From Rubripirellula reticaptiva (GTDB lineage Bacteria > Planctomycetota > Planctomycetia > Pirellulales > Pirellulaceae): a stretch of DNA of 64,000 nt. Where the stretch lies: NCBI RefSeq assembly GCF_007860175.1, contig NZ_SJPX01000003.1, positions 142,552 to 206,551 of the forward strand. The letters run 5' to 3'. The stretch's first letter is position 1, and every line of letters begins with the position of its first letter. The notes under the pieces are model-generated. The model was not told the origin of the DNA and made no database searches. It was given only the letters and a program-made list of their open reading frames with translations. The translations under genes were made by a program, and so were the position numbers. Below, piece after piece: positions 36,775-45,820 of the stretch.

Positions 36775-37299
36775 TCAGCGGAACCTTGTCAGCAGCAGAG
36801 CACGTTGAACCAGAGAATGGTTGTAGGTGGGAAGATTGGCGGATTCCTATGATACACGGCATTCCGAACGCAGGTGCACCACACCCACTATGTTCGGTAC
36901 CACCCATTGTGCAGCCTTGTTGGCATTGTGATTTTGGCCGACAAACTCGAATCCAAATCCGAGACGATCAACTTCGCGGTCCATTTGACGTTTAGAACAG
37001 CGACAACTACAGCAACATCGGCTTCCTTCACATCGAAGCTTCGGGAGCGGATGGCATGCCCAACGAGATTGGGCTCGCTCGCGGGATCACCATCGATCCG
37101 ACATGAAGGTTTCCTGGCGATTTCTCGGCCGTGCAGGATGAGTTCCCTGCCGCGTCGCAGCAAGTGGGACGATCGATCGACCTGAATGACGTGATCCAGC
37201 AACTCGCCTAATTCGATTTGCACGGTACGTTGCAACCGATTCGGATTGCTGCTGCTTTGGTCGGCCATGAAGATTTAAGCAGGTGGCGTTCTGGTGCCC
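36775..37299. other. Non-coding or eroded stretch
   Basis: About 525 bp between the start of the PSD1 gene (minus) and the dockerin relic. Short frames exist on both strands but none shows a domain, a ribosome site or composition like a gene. The second half may be the eroded body of the dockerin protein that follows, since an open frame is continuous with it from 37218, but no domain can be named. Confidence 0.3.
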
Positions 37300-38390
37300 G
37301 TATGGCCCAAGGCGAGCAGGTCGCTGCCAATCGCGATCCCAAAAACACCTTTGACGTCAACGACAACGGAACGGTTTCAGCACTCGATGCCCTGTTGAAC
37401 ATCAACGCCCTCGCCCGACATGATAACAACCAAAGCAGTAGCATCGATCCAGATGACTTCTACTCAAATGTCTCTGGCGATAGCACCGTCTCTGCCCTGA
37501 ATGCTTTTCTGGTCATCAATCAGTTAACGAGACAAGATCAGCTCGGAGCGCCTAACCAAATCACCGCTCCGACGGAACCGCCAACGAGTCTCGATGGCCA
37601 GATGATCAGGTGGACCGCGTCTCCGCTTGTCGGTGGCGAGACCTACGAAGTCGCGTTTTCGACGAAAGCAAGCTGTAATGCAGCAGACTTTGTCGCTAGC
37701 CGCAATGGAGTCGATGGGCTGCAAACTTCAATCTTCACCGAAGTCACGACCGACGGCGATTACTTCTTCTGCGTGACCGCCATCGGTTTCAACGACACTC
37801 GCTTTCCTGCAGACAACCAAGGTGCGGCGGTGCGACATGAGCTCGAGCGATTTCACACCGTGTTCTTCAGCAAAGCGACCGTCGCGATCTCTCAAGGTTC
37901 GCTGTGTCCAGACACACCGAGCAACCTGCGGTTCTTCGATTTGAAACGCAGCGAGATTGCCAGCAACGCTGGCCTAATCATCGATTGGATGGCGAGACGA
38001 TGATCTACAAAGCGATCATGTCGGACGCTTTTTTGGATGCTAGGACAAGGTCTGGAGTGTAGGGGAAGGTGGTCGTTGGTAGCGGACAACTTATCGTCGA
38101 CAACGAAGTTGATTTATGGGATGGAGCGATTGAGCGAGCAATCTTTGTGGATGAACATGGAGTTTTTGATCTGAACCGACCAAACGCAATCTACTCAGGA
38201 ACCGATTTCGACAGCTCCTCAGCGGTTAGCAAGAATTGTAACAACTGGACGAGGCAGAGCCGGGGAGTTGGTGGCCTTACCGGAATCGAAGGATATATAA
38301 TTCAAGGCTGAATTGACTCGGGGAATATCGTTGCATGCGATGCCGAAGCCTCCCTGCACTGCATCACCCCCGCACAACTGTCCTAGCTCA
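37300..38390 (+). pseudogene. Decayed dockerin / FN3-like / DUF1554-like surface protein
   Basis: Three domains can be read in order. A type I dockerin-like pair: NTFDVNDNGTVSALDALLNI and SNVSGDSTVSALNAFLVINQ (37345-37530). A fibronectin-like unit of the kind found in bacterial surface proteins: YEVAFSTKASCNAADF to GDYFFCVTAIGFNDTRFPAD (37640-37815). After a frame change near 37990, a DUF1554-like domain: MIYKAIMSDAFLDARTR, a TAG (38057-38059), LIVDNEVDLWDGAIERAIFV, YSGTDFDSSSAVSKNCNNWT, a TGA (38309-38311), then CDAEASLHCITP. One frame change and two in-frame stops make a pseudogene. Confidence 0.7.
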
Positions 38391-38900
38391 GTGGTGTCGG
38401 CAACCATCGACCCATTCTCGGGCCGTCCCTTTGTAGTTCAAAAACCAAGGCGACCGATAGATTACCGATTTGACGAGGTCGTCGGCATCGATGGTGATTC
38501 CGCCAGCGAGTGCAGCCAAGAGATCTTTCTGGTTCAGTAGGCACACGCCGAAGCGATAAAGAAGACGTTGCTGTTTCATCCAGTGCAACCAGTGGCATTA
38601 CTCGCTGGCGGAACCGCGCAACGGATCTTTCGATAATGCCGTCACGACAGAAGCACTAAGCCGGGAGGCCGGACTCGTCTCTGAGTTGCCCATCAGCGCT
38701 GGCCGCGATGCTCAGTGATTGGCTCCGATGAACGCCCTAGTATCGGATTAGCCGGTGACAAAAGTGAGAACGGAAGTGGCGGATTTGTTCTTGAGTCCGG
38801 TTCAAATTGAATCGATTGGAATTCTCACCGAAGGGTGTGGGTGAGATTGGCCACGGGCCGATTCGGTTGGATGGCAATTGGGGTAGGTTGGATTCTTATG

Positions 38901-38939
38901 GGTGGGTGGAAAACGGTACTTTGTATGGTGCCACCCACC
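38901..38939. repeat. Perfect 9-bp inverted repeat, GGTGGGTGG / CCACCCACC
   Basis: The arms occupy 38901-38909 and 38931-38939 and enclose a 21-base loop. G-rich on one arm and C-rich on the other, it is flanked by pseudogenes rather than following a gene, which suggests a dispersed intergenic element or the edge of a small mobile unit rather than a terminator. Confidence 0.5.
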
Positions 38940-39151
38940 TTGCGTTGACTATCGGATTGGCTACGCCGTCACTGCTGTTGAAGGTGCAGACAACGCTAAC
39001 GCGTTTGGCGCCCCGACGCAGACGGCAAACCAGACTCGAGCATGACCGGTCCCATGCCAGCGATGCGTGTCTTCTGTCCAATCGATTGAACAAAGTCCAG
39101 AGTTGATTGCGTCCGCGCCATTTGCTGATCGAAATAGTGAACTGAATTCGC

Positions 39152-39176
39152 TATAGCCGCTGACAGTCAGCCTATA
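39152..39176. terminator. Palindrome downstream of the lipid kinase gene
   Basis: TATAG-CC-GCTGA-CAG-TCAGC-C-TATA type palindrome 34 bp beyond the minus-strand stop at 39210. Read on the minus strand, the sequence between stop and hairpin contains T-runs (CCGTTTTTTCGGTTTTTC), though they precede the stem, so termination is plausible but not classical. Confidence 0.35.
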
Positions 39177-39209
39177 AGTTGAAAAACCGAAAAAACGGAT
39201 AGATTTCAT

Positions 39210-40103
39210 CTACAACTGTTTGTTGATGTGAATGTGGATCGCTCCGGGCACGACTTCAAAATGAAGGGGTTCTTCATCGATCACTTCCCCGTCCATCGTG
39301 AATCGCATCGGGGGGTCAGATTGCAAGCGCAGAGAACGCGTTTGGCGGAAAATGACTTGATCACTGTCAAGAAAATCGCCGAGTAGATTGTTAGCGACAA
39401 TCTCGACCATGTCGCCGATCGTGCCATCGCGAATAAAAATAACATCGATCAAACCATCAGTCGGAGACGCTTTCGGAGCGACCTCAATTCGCCCAGCGTT
39501 GGTTCTGCCGTTGGCAACAAGGACCGCCCAAGAATCGAGTTGAGTAAAGACTTCTGCGTCGCAGGTTGCGTTAATGCGGTAGCTTGTCATGTTGGGCAGG
39601 ACATCGACTGCACCACGAATGTAGCTGAATGCTCCCCAACGGGATTTCATTTCGTCCGTCATCGCTTCGCTAACTCGAACACAATTGCCCCCCGCCGCGA
39701 TGTTTGCGTAGTAACGCTGTAAGTTTCTGCCGCGGACACGGACAATGTCGACGGGTGCCGCTTCCTGGCCGAGCAAGTTTACTGCGGATGCAATGCTCTC
39801 TGGCACACAAAGTGTCCCAGCAAAATCGTTTGCGGTGCCAAGCGGGACAATGCCCATCGTCGGTCGGCGACGAGCGTCAATAGTCATTAACGAATTGACG
39901 ACCGCGTTAACAGTCCCGTCACCGCCGGCTGCAACGACCGTTGCCAAGCTTTCAGCGGAGATGTGGCCAAGCTCTGTTCCCAAATCAGAAATTTCCGAAA
40001 GGTCGATCCATTGAGTTGATCGTTCCGCAAGTGTTTGCCGAAGTTCAGAGATTTCTGAGGCTCGGCCGGATCCCGAGTTCCAAACGATGGTTAGTGGCGA
40101 CAT
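39210..40103 (-). CDS. Diacylglycerol/lipid kinase-family protein (YegS-like)
   Basis: 297 residues of the DAGK catalytic fold: AAGGDGTVNAVVNSLM holds the ATP-binding GGDGT, MGIVPLGTANDFAGTL the second nucleotide-site block (GTxNDF), and YYANIAAGGNCVRVSE and DGLIDVIFIRDG follow. The C-terminal beta-sandwich is complete. It phosphorylates a lipid or sphingoid base; the exact substrate cannot be read. ATG at 40103, 5 bp after the stop of the cupin gene, so the two are probably co-transcribed. Confidence 0.88.
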   Translation of the reverse strand: MSPLTIVWNSGSGRASEISELRQTLAERSTQWIDLSEISDLGTELGHISAESLATVVAAGGDGTVNAVVNSLMTIDARRRPTMGIVPLGTANDFAGTLCVPESIASAVNLLGQEAAPVDIVRVRGRNLQRYYANIAAGGNCVRVSEAMTDEMKSRWGAFSYIRGAVDVLPNMTSYRINATCDAEVFTQLDSWAVLVANGRTNAGRIEVAPKASPTDGLIDVIFIRDGTIGDMVEIVANNLLGDFLDSDQVIFRQTRSLRLQSDPPMRFTMDGEVIDEEPLHFEVVPGAIHIHINKQL

Positions 40104-40108
40104 AGGTG

Positions 40109-40459
40109 TTACGATGCCTTTGTTGGGTGTTCGTCAAGGTCGTTGAATCTGGCAGGTGGGCTCGCCGCTTCGATTGCGATAATTGGCTCGACAACTCGGC
40201 AGCGATTCTGAGCACCTTGAGGCACAAGCCACGAATCGCCAGTACGCAACGAGACAGTTTCGCCACCGAGACCAAGTTCGAGTGCGCCATCAATCATGTG
40301 GCCCATTATTTCGTAATCGCGGATAATCGCATCATTAGAATCGCTTGGATCTTGCTGCCAGCGGCGGAAGGAAACTTGCATACCAGTAGCAAGGTTTTGC
40401 CTGCCCATCGCGCCGCACTCAGCCGAGGCTTTGGGAGTGACTTGCGGGACAACCATCAT
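40109..40459 (-). CDS. Cupin-domain protein
   Basis: 116 residues. The pattern HMIDGALELGLGGETVSLRT then GDSWLVPQGAQNRCRVVEPI is a small single-domain cupin (the second conserved block GDxxxxPxxxxH-like carries N in place of the usual His, so metal binding may be weak). It ends in AIEAASPPARFNDLDE, common in small cupins of this kind. Two adjacent ATGs follow an AGGGG site. First gene of a probable operon with the YegS-like kinase. Role unknown. Confidence 0.75.
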   Translation of the reverse strand: MMVVPQVTPKASAECGAMGRQNLATGMQVSFRRWQQDPSDSNDAIIRDYEIMGHMIDGALELGLGGETVSLRTGDSWLVPQGAQNRCRVVEPIIAIEAASPPARFNDLDEHPTKAS

Positions 40460-40579
40460 TGGACCCCTTGTTGAGATTGAGGTAGTTTTTCTCCACGAGC
40501 TGTTAGCTTGAAAGCTGGACTTAGACGATCAGCTGGCAGCTTGTGCCAGCGTTGTAGAAAGCAAACGCTGTACCACGCC

Positions 40580-40613
40580 ATTCGGATGGCGCGAGAATTC
40601 GGATGGCGCGAGA
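40580..40613. repeat. Perfect 17-bp tandem duplication
   Basis: ATTCGGATGGCGCGAGA occurs twice in direct succession (40580-40596, 40597-40613), followed by a partial third ATT. It lies in the divergent region between the cupin gene and the small membrane protein gene. It looks like a recent slippage or duplication; a transcription-factor site is possible. Confidence 0.7.
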
Positions 40614-40686
40614 ATTGCAGGAGAAGGTTCGTCGGGCAATCGACTTCGGTTGCTCTGTTAACGCCTTTCGAAAAAGGAAATCTGCG

Positions 40687-40911
40687 ATGCGTGTGCTCAT
40701 TGTGATCGTGGTCCTCGTGTTGATCTTAAGTCTCATTGGCTGGGTTCAGTTAAGTTCTCCTGATGGTGATCCCACGATCCGTGTGGATTCGGAGAAGGTC
40801 AAACGCGACGCTTCGGAGGTTGTTAAAAAATCGAAAGAAGCGATTGATCGAGCTGCCGAGAAGGTCGACGCCAGTATTGACCGTGAATCGCTTGAAACGT
40901 CCAGCGAGTAG
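40687..40911 (+). CDS. Small single-pass membrane protein with amphipathic tail
   Basis: 74 residues from the ATG at 40687, which has AAGGA 9-14 bases upstream. Residues 3-22 are a membrane helix or signal anchor (VLIVIVVLVLILSLIGWVQL); the rest is a charged amphipathic helix with Lys/Glu/Asp/Ala periodicity (VKKSKEAIDRAAEKVDASID) recalling stress-related apolipoprotein-like or YtxH-type small proteins. No family is certain. Probably monocistronic. Confidence 0.7.
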   Translation: MRVLIVIVVLVLILSLIGWVQLSSPDGDPTIRVDSEKVKRDASEVVKKSKEAIDRAAEKVDASIDRESLETSSE

Positions 40912-40969
40912 TATCAGCGGTAGCTAAAAGCAAGAGGCTACATCATTCGGCGAACATCAGATGTGAAAG

Positions 40970-41430
40970 TCGGAAAGGCAATAGCGTCGACTTAACATCG
41001 ACGGCGGTTAACCCGTGCTTCATCGCTAGCGCGGACAGATCGATCGTTTCCTCGGCGGATGGACCGATTAATGCGCGCCGATGATTTCGTCGGTTTGCTT
41101 ATCGATCAAGAGCTTCTAGCCAGCGACGGTGTCTCCGGTTTTTCGAACGCGTCTCCAAGATGTGGTGTCCTCGAATCGCACGTCGATATCGTTGGCGAAT
41201 TTTCCTGCGTCTTCTTCGGCCAGACCGACCGCAGCGATTACGGGAGTTGTGAACGCGTTCTTCGGGTTGGCTCTATAGTCAGGCATCGACTCGGGCGACT
41301 CGCAAAAAAGTTTTTAACATTGCCCCTTGCTAAGTTGAGCGAAGTCCTTCGACACGTATACGCCACCGATCAATAGCGGACGATCGGGAATCCCTTTCAG
41401 CTTGAAAAAATTGTCACTTTGTGTGACTTC
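40970..41430 (-). pseudogene. Broken FAD-dependent disulfide oxidoreductase
   Basis: Pieces of a glutathione-reductase/lipoamide-dehydrogenase-type protein on the minus strand. SDNFFKLKGIPDRPLLIGGV then YVSKDFAQLSKGQC-stop (41424 to about 41325) is the NAD-binding domain entry (GG-x-Y, with the GGG degraded). After a deletion of roughly a domain, MPDYRANPKNAFTTPVIAAV through GLAEEDAGKF, DTVAG-stop-KLLIDKQTDEIIGAH and, after a one-base deletion, LIGPSAEETIDLSALAMKHG and LTAVDVKST (to about 40975), the dimerisation domain is clear. A TAG, a frame change and the internal deletion make it non-functional. Confidence 0.75.
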
Positions 41431-41614
41431 GTTGCTACCTGGGAAATCAGTGGAGCCGGTGTCGTTCTGACTTTTCGCGGCTTTGCGGGAAACCGTTCAA
41501 CTCGATGAAAATGAGTCAATGAGCAAAACAGGTTTGGCGACTTTCCAAACTTTTCTTCGACCACCCTAAGAAGCGGTTAGGGATCCTCGGAGGATTCGTT
41601 GATGCTGAGCGTTT

Positions 41615-42856
41615 TCACGTGGGGCAAGTCTCTTTTTTCACGACAGTGTTGATATGTGAGTCAGGAATCGTGTCGTGTTGGTCACTGTCGACAACGGAAC
41701 GGTCCTGATCGGCTTCATCTGAGTTCGCTGCTTCCTTTACCGGTACCTCTGCACCGAGGACGTAGGCCAGCGGCCGTAGTCCGTCATAGCCTTCGCAGGC
41801 CATTCTTCCAGCGATCAATATCGGGACGGAAAGGAACACGCCCATGATTCCCCACATCCAACCCCAAAGCACAATAGACAGGAAAACCAGAATCGGACTT
41901 ATGCTCATCGAGCGGCCCAAGATCGCAGGCGTGATAAATTGACCTTCCAAAGACGTCAGCGTGAGAAATAAGGCCGTGACGACGAACGCGTAATAGGTAG
42001 GATCAAAATTCACCAACGCCACGACAAAAATGATAGCTCCGCCCGTGATCGCACCCACGATCGGGATGAAGTTGAACAGAAACGCCATCGCTCCCCAAAG
42101 TACGGGCGACGGCATTCCGAGCAACCACATCGCCAATGCGACCGATACACCTAAGCCAGCATTGATGGCTGATATTTTCGCAAGATAGTTTCCGAGCCCT
42201 TCTTGAACGTTAGCAATCACTTCAACCAAGCGACGTCGGGCCGTGAAGTCCGGCAAAGCATGCATTATACTACGCAACAAGCTGTCACCAGTCGCCAATA
42301 AGAAGTAGAGCAATGCGACGCAAATTGTAATGAATGAGACGACGTTTCCTGTGCCACTAAGGTAAGTGACATTACTCGTCCATTCCGGCTGTTTTATTTC
42401 GACCGGCACGGGCTCGTCGTCTGCCGTCGCGGATGCTGAAGTCTCTGTCTGGCTAGTTGTATCAGCCAAGTCCTCGGTGGCTTGATTGACCGCTTGCAGC
42501 TTTTCGGTCACGAAGGAGAGCTTTTCTTTGACAATTGCAATGTGGCTCGGAGCCTCGGCAATCGTTTGCTGTGCCGGCTCGAACACCAAGTAGGTCGCCA
42601 ATCCCAGCGCCACCAGAAGCCCAAAAATGATGCCGGCGGAACCGATGGCAGGGTTAATTCCGATTCGCTTTCCTTGGCGGACGATCGGACGCAAAACCAT
42701 GTAGATAACGAATGATGTGACAACGGGAACTGCCATGCTGCGTGCGAAGTACAACGCGTACATGATCAACATGCCGGCACAGATGTGGGTCGCGATGTCA
42801 CCAACGCGTGCACCGCGAGTTGTCGTATCTTCATTCTGAGATTCTGTGTCACTCAT
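41615..42856 (-). CDS. AI-2E-type permease family membrane protein
   Basis: 413 residues from the ATG at 42856 (an upstream ATG at 42877 has no ribosome site). N-terminal polar segment, four or more membrane helices, a hydrophilic insert rich in Thr/Ser/Glu/Asp (TSQTETSASATADDEPVPVE), and the conserved C-terminal block GLGNYLAKISAINAGLGVSV then WGAMAFLFNFIPIVGAITGG, SLEGQFITPAILGRSMSISP, VLWGWMWGIMGVFLSVPILI. PerM/YdgG/TqsA-type family members export or antiport ions or signals; specificity is not inferable. It has a closely similar paralogue at 59439-60662. Confidence 0.85.
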   Translation of the reverse strand: MSDTESQNEDTTTRGARVGDIATHICAGMLIMYALYFARSMAVPVVTSFVIYMVLRPIVRQGKRIGINPAIGSAGIIFGLLVALGLATYLVFEPAQQTIAEAPSHIAIVKEKLSFVTEKLQAVNQATEDLADTTSQTETSASATADDEPVPVEIKQPEWTSNVTYLSGTGNVVSFITICVALLYFLLATGDSLLRSIMHALPDFTARRRLVEVIANVQEGLGNYLAKISAINAGLGVSVALAMWLLGMPSPVLWGAMAFLFNFIPIVGAITGGAIIFVVALVNFDPTYYAFVVTALFLTLTSLEGQFITPAILGRSMSISPILVFLSIVLWGWMWGIMGVFLSVPILIAGRMACEGYDGLRPLAYVLGAEVPVKEAANSDEADQDRSVVDSDQHDTIPDSHINTVVKKETCPT

Positions 42857-43424
42857 AGTTTCATTCCGAAAGTTCATTAGATATAGCGAGAGTCGCCAAA
42901 ACTTGAGATCTCCAGGTGTGTAGTTTTCGCGACGACAGCTTTGCTAACTTTCACTAGTTCGAAAAAGATGGGCGGTTGTCCTTACAAGCATTTGCACAAC
43001 TGGATTTGCGGACCTGTTGTTCTGTTTTTTTTCCCGATGCCGTAATGCCCTTGGACTTTGCCGACAAGCGATTCTCGTTTGACTTCGACTCGGTTGCGGT
43101 CATTGTCGGTCAGGTCTCTCCCATTTCAGTTGAGCTTGGCGTCTAATTTGTTTCCGCCTGCCTTGGATTTCCCCAAATCCACCGCACTGTTCCCTGTGTA
43201 CGCAATTTGGCACTCGTGTGGCCGCTTCGCGTAAAACGACGTGTGATCGCTGTTCGGTTGCATTTGCTGGGCCAATGTGGCGGGAAAACTAGCGTTGTCC
43301 CAAACACCCCGGAAGTTGCGTGCCACTGAAGAAAACGCAGCAAACAGGTTGCCCGATTGATGACCGGGTTGGTCGATGGACAAGCATTCCACTTATCTTG
43401 CGCTGGCCACAGGCAGGCGAAACA
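42857..43424. other. Gap with a CsbD-like relic
   Basis: About 570 bp between two minus-strand genes. Apart from the CsbD-like remnant at 43030-43125, nothing is supported; a minus-strand frame at 43126-43392 reads into that remnant but has no recognisable domain. Confidence 0.3.
43030..43125 (-). pseudogene. Possible CsbD-like stress-protein relic
   Basis: The minus strand reads LTDNDRNRVEVKRESLVGKV then QGHYGIGKK. CsbD-family proteins carry the same order (L-T-D-D-D-x-x-x-I/V-x-x-x-R-x-x-L-V-G-K-x-Q-x-x-Y-G). The typical N-terminal W-x-x-x-K-G-x-W part is out of frame or missing (KWER in another frame) and there is a stop upstream. Short similarity, so tentative. Confidence 0.4.
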
Positions 43425-44684
43425 TTACGGGTTCGTGAATTGCGTCAGCTCAAACCCAGGCCAGAACGCGAGGAGCAACGCTCCGCCGGCCATTGCGATC
43501 CCGAAGGTGACGGTGACATACAGCAACAGCTTTCGACTTCCCAACATCGCGACGGCTCCCGCTTTGAACACAAGGTTGGACATCGTAGCGATCAAGATCA
43601 CTCGCCAAGCCGTCGCCGCGTTCACTCGATCCTGCTTGAACATTTTGGCAGTCGAGAGCGTGATGGCGTCGACATCGGTCAGCCCCGAGATCCCCGCGAT
43701 CCAATACAGTGCTCCGTCACCGAAGATATCCTTCGCTGCTGCCACAATAAACAAGATGACCGCATAGAGAACGCCGAAAATGATCGCCGGTTTGAGCTGT
43801 GCGGGATTGTCGTGATCAGGTGGCTTTGTGGCTTGATGGCGGAGCGGAAGATAGAGAGCCAGACATTCAACAACCATCAACAACAGCATTACGGCCATCG
43901 GTAGGAATGCGACATTCAGCAGATTGGGAGCCACCACGCCAATTTCGATTAATACGCGGACGTTAACAATCGTCGACGCGATCAGAATTACCAAGGCAGC
44001 CATCGCACTGATATTCGGCGAATCTTTCGTTTGCCGGGCGTAACTGACGGTCGTCGCTGTACTTGAGATCAAACCTCCGAGAACTCCGCCCAGAATCGCA
44101 CCAACTTTTGCCCCGAGTAACTTGTAAGCCGCGTACGCCACCATACTAATGCCTACGATCAACACGACCATTCGCCAGATGCCGTAGGGATTCAAGACAT
44201 CGTAGGGCCCGTACGTTTCATCAGGGAGGATCGGCAGAACGATCAGACCGATCAACGCCAGATTCATCATGGCACGAAGGTCTTTATCGGTCATCGATTT
44301 GACAATTCCGTGCAGTCGCTTTTTCCAGTGCAGAAGCACCGCAGCGACTCCCGCCGTCACGATCGCTGGCCCCGTCTCGCCAACGCCAAGTACACACCCG
44401 ACAGCGAACATCAACAGCGCGGCGACTTCGGTAGTCATGCCCGAATCAAATTCACCGGAACGAATTTTCGCGACGTTTGCGATCGCCAATAATACCGCGA
44501 TCGCCAGGATGCCCGCGGCACTCATCCAGCCGAGCTGGTTGCCTGGCATCGTCGATAAAGTTCCCATCATTGCGATCAGCGGGAACGTGCGAATCCCAGC
44601 GATCTCTGAGGCTTTCCACTGACGCTGTAAACCCACTAGCAGCCCAAGTCCTAGGGAGATGGCCAGGGCCTGGTAGGTTTCCAT
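43425..44684 (-). CDS. MgtC/SapB and DUF4010 membrane protein
   Basis: 419 residues, about 12 membrane segments. N-terminal MgtC-like part with LGLGLLVGLQRQWKASEIAG and IRTFPLIAMMGTLS (the G-x-E/Q-R loop and IRT block), then a DUF4010 half with LGGVLGGLISSTATTVSYAR and ISGLTDVDAITLSTAKM, plus FGIAMAGGALLL. MgtC proteins matter for growth in low magnesium or in host cells; the two-domain form is common in environmental bacteria and its function is open. ATG at 44684 with no strong ribosome site. Confidence 0.88.
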   Translation of the reverse strand: METYQALAISLGLGLLVGLQRQWKASEIAGIRTFPLIAMMGTLSTMPGNQLGWMSAAGILAIAVLLAIANVAKIRSGEFDSGMTTEVAALLMFAVGCVLGVGETGPAIVTAGVAAVLLHWKKRLHGIVKSMTDKDLRAMMNLALIGLIVLPILPDETYGPYDVLNPYGIWRMVVLIVGISMVAYAAYKLLGAKVGAILGGVLGGLISSTATTVSYARQTKDSPNISAMAALVILIASTIVNVRVLIEIGVVAPNLLNVAFLPMAVMLLLMVVECLALYLPLRHQATKPPDHDNPAQLKPAIIFGVLYAVILFIVAAAKDIFGDGALYWIAGISGLTDVDAITLSTAKMFKQDRVNAATAWRVILIATMSNLVFKAGAVAMLGSRKLLLYVTVTFGIAMAGGALLLAFWPGFELTQFTNP

Positions 44685-45023
44685 GTGGGTTGTCTACTGC
44701 TTGAGTAAGGTATTGCTCGCTTTTGGCGTGCAGTGCTAACGGACACCATCGGGAGTCATGACGATAATTGAGGAGAAGTTACCCGGCCAGTCCGGAGTTC
44801 ACGCCAACGTAATCGGCGGCATTGATCGGCCGCGAGCTAATTGCCTGCGACCTCGAGCAACGATCCGTTCGACCAGACGACTGCGAACCGTCAACCAGAA
44901 TACGCGGGGGACCAACTGACACGCTGTCGCGACAATCGCGGAAACTCTCGGCGATGCACTGAACTTTATTTCAGCCGATAACTCTTGGCGTGCTTCGCTA
45001 CCTGACGATCGAACTTGGCGCGC
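44685..45023. other. Gap with nothing recognised
   Basis: 339 bp upstream of the MgtC/DUF4010 gene. No ORF of substance, RNA or repeat seen. It should contain the promoter of that gene and the transcript end of the DUF2383 gene. Confidence 0.3.
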
Positions 45024-45494
45024 CTACTTTTCCTTATACGCGTCTCTTAGGTCGCGGATTTTGTCGTGGCCGGCTTTGACGACGGTGTACTGATCGGTTA
45101 GCAAGTCATTCATTGCACTGCCAGCGGTGTCCTTCAACACGTCCTCGTACGCTTCTTTGATGTAGTCCTCGCCTCGTTCGGCTTCGATCAAGATCACATA
45201 GGGATCGCCTCCGTTGATTTTGCTACGGATGTTTATCCAAAGACGGTGCGTCTTGGCCGCTACACTGCCATCGTCCTCCGCTTTCTTGCCGTTAAATTCG
45301 ACGTGCTTCTGCAACTCGCTGGCCATCGCACTGCGCTGATCGCCGAGTTCCTTGAAAAGTTCGGTTAGCTTCGCGTCATCAATCTCCTCGGCGGATTCGT
45401 GGAAACCGTTGTACGAGTCGATGTTGGCACGAATTAGCTTCTGAATTTTTTCGATCGTGGTGTCGTTGAGATTCGTTTTTGTTTCGAGAGCCAT
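45024..45494 (-). CDS. DUF2383 (PA2169-like) four-helix protein
   Basis: 156 residues of mostly helix: NDTTIEKIQKLIRANIDSYN then GFHESAEEIDDAKLTELFKE, WINIRSKINGGDPYVILIEA, and ERGEDYIKEAYEDVL. This is the ferritin-like DUF2383/PA2169 pattern, a family often found among general-stress genes. A start ATG at 45494 with AAAGGA upstream. Upstream of it, 326 bp carry the 13-bp repeats of the MerR-like gene that reads the other way. Confidence 0.85.
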   Translation of the reverse strand: MALETKTNLNDTTIEKIQKLIRANIDSYNGFHESAEEIDDAKLTELFKELGDQRSAMASELQKHVEFNGKKAEDDGSVAAKTHRLWINIRSKINGGDPYVILIEAERGEDYIKEAYEDVLKDTAGSAMNDLLTDQYTVVKAGHDKIRDLRDAYKEK

Positions 45495-45781
45495 GGTTGA
45501 TTCCTTTGGTACGTGCTTAAGTAAGCGTCAACTTGTGAACGCTTTTGCTGAGGCAACTAACGCAAACCACGTGCCGTTGGATCCTACTATTAAAGTCGGT
45601 CGCCTTGCGATCGCGATGCAGACCTGCCGACCGTCCCAGAAGCGGGAGTGCGGTTCGTCAGCGACCGAATTGGTTCGTGGTTGCTCATCGCGACGAAAGA
45701 GATTGAACTGCATGTCGGAAACTTAAATTGCCTTGATTGACCCAATCGCCCCTGTGGTTTTCAATGGGAAGAGTTTTAGTT

Positions 45782-45807
45782 TTTGTAAGGTTTATTTGTA
45801 AGGTTTA
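45782..45807 (+). repeat. Two tandem copies of a 13-bp element upstream of the MerR-like gene
   Basis: TTTGTAAGGTTTA occurs twice in immediate succession (45782-45794, 45795-45807), 13 bp before the MerR-like start codon. Thirteen bp is not an exact number of turns of B-DNA. Direct repeats are the usual targets of excisionase-like winged-helix proteins, so the repeat may be an operator for the product; it also covers the ribosome-binding region. Confidence 0.7.
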
Positions 45808-45820
45808 GAGGCAGCCTATC

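Larger units (their letters stand above)
38391..39209. other. Long intergenic region with an inverted repeat
   Basis: About 820 bp without a supported gene. Short open frames on both strands have no recognisable domain. The visible structures are the 9-bp inverted repeat at 38901-38939 and the palindrome at 39152-39176. It lies between two pseudogene-rich sections and is probably eroded sequence. Confidence 0.4.

Noticed and set aside
36874-37185. Plus-strand frame of about 100 codons before the dockerin relic
   Set aside because: No domain; low-complexity Ser/Thr/Arg composition of an out-of-frame translation.
38807-39106. Plus-strand open frame over the inverted repeat
   Set aside because: No domain match; the inverted repeat lies inside, and both strands read with similar composition.
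26027-41430. Complete genomic island with defined ends
   Set aside because: No second copy of the tRNA 3' end or other direct repeat pair was found, so only one possible end is suggested.
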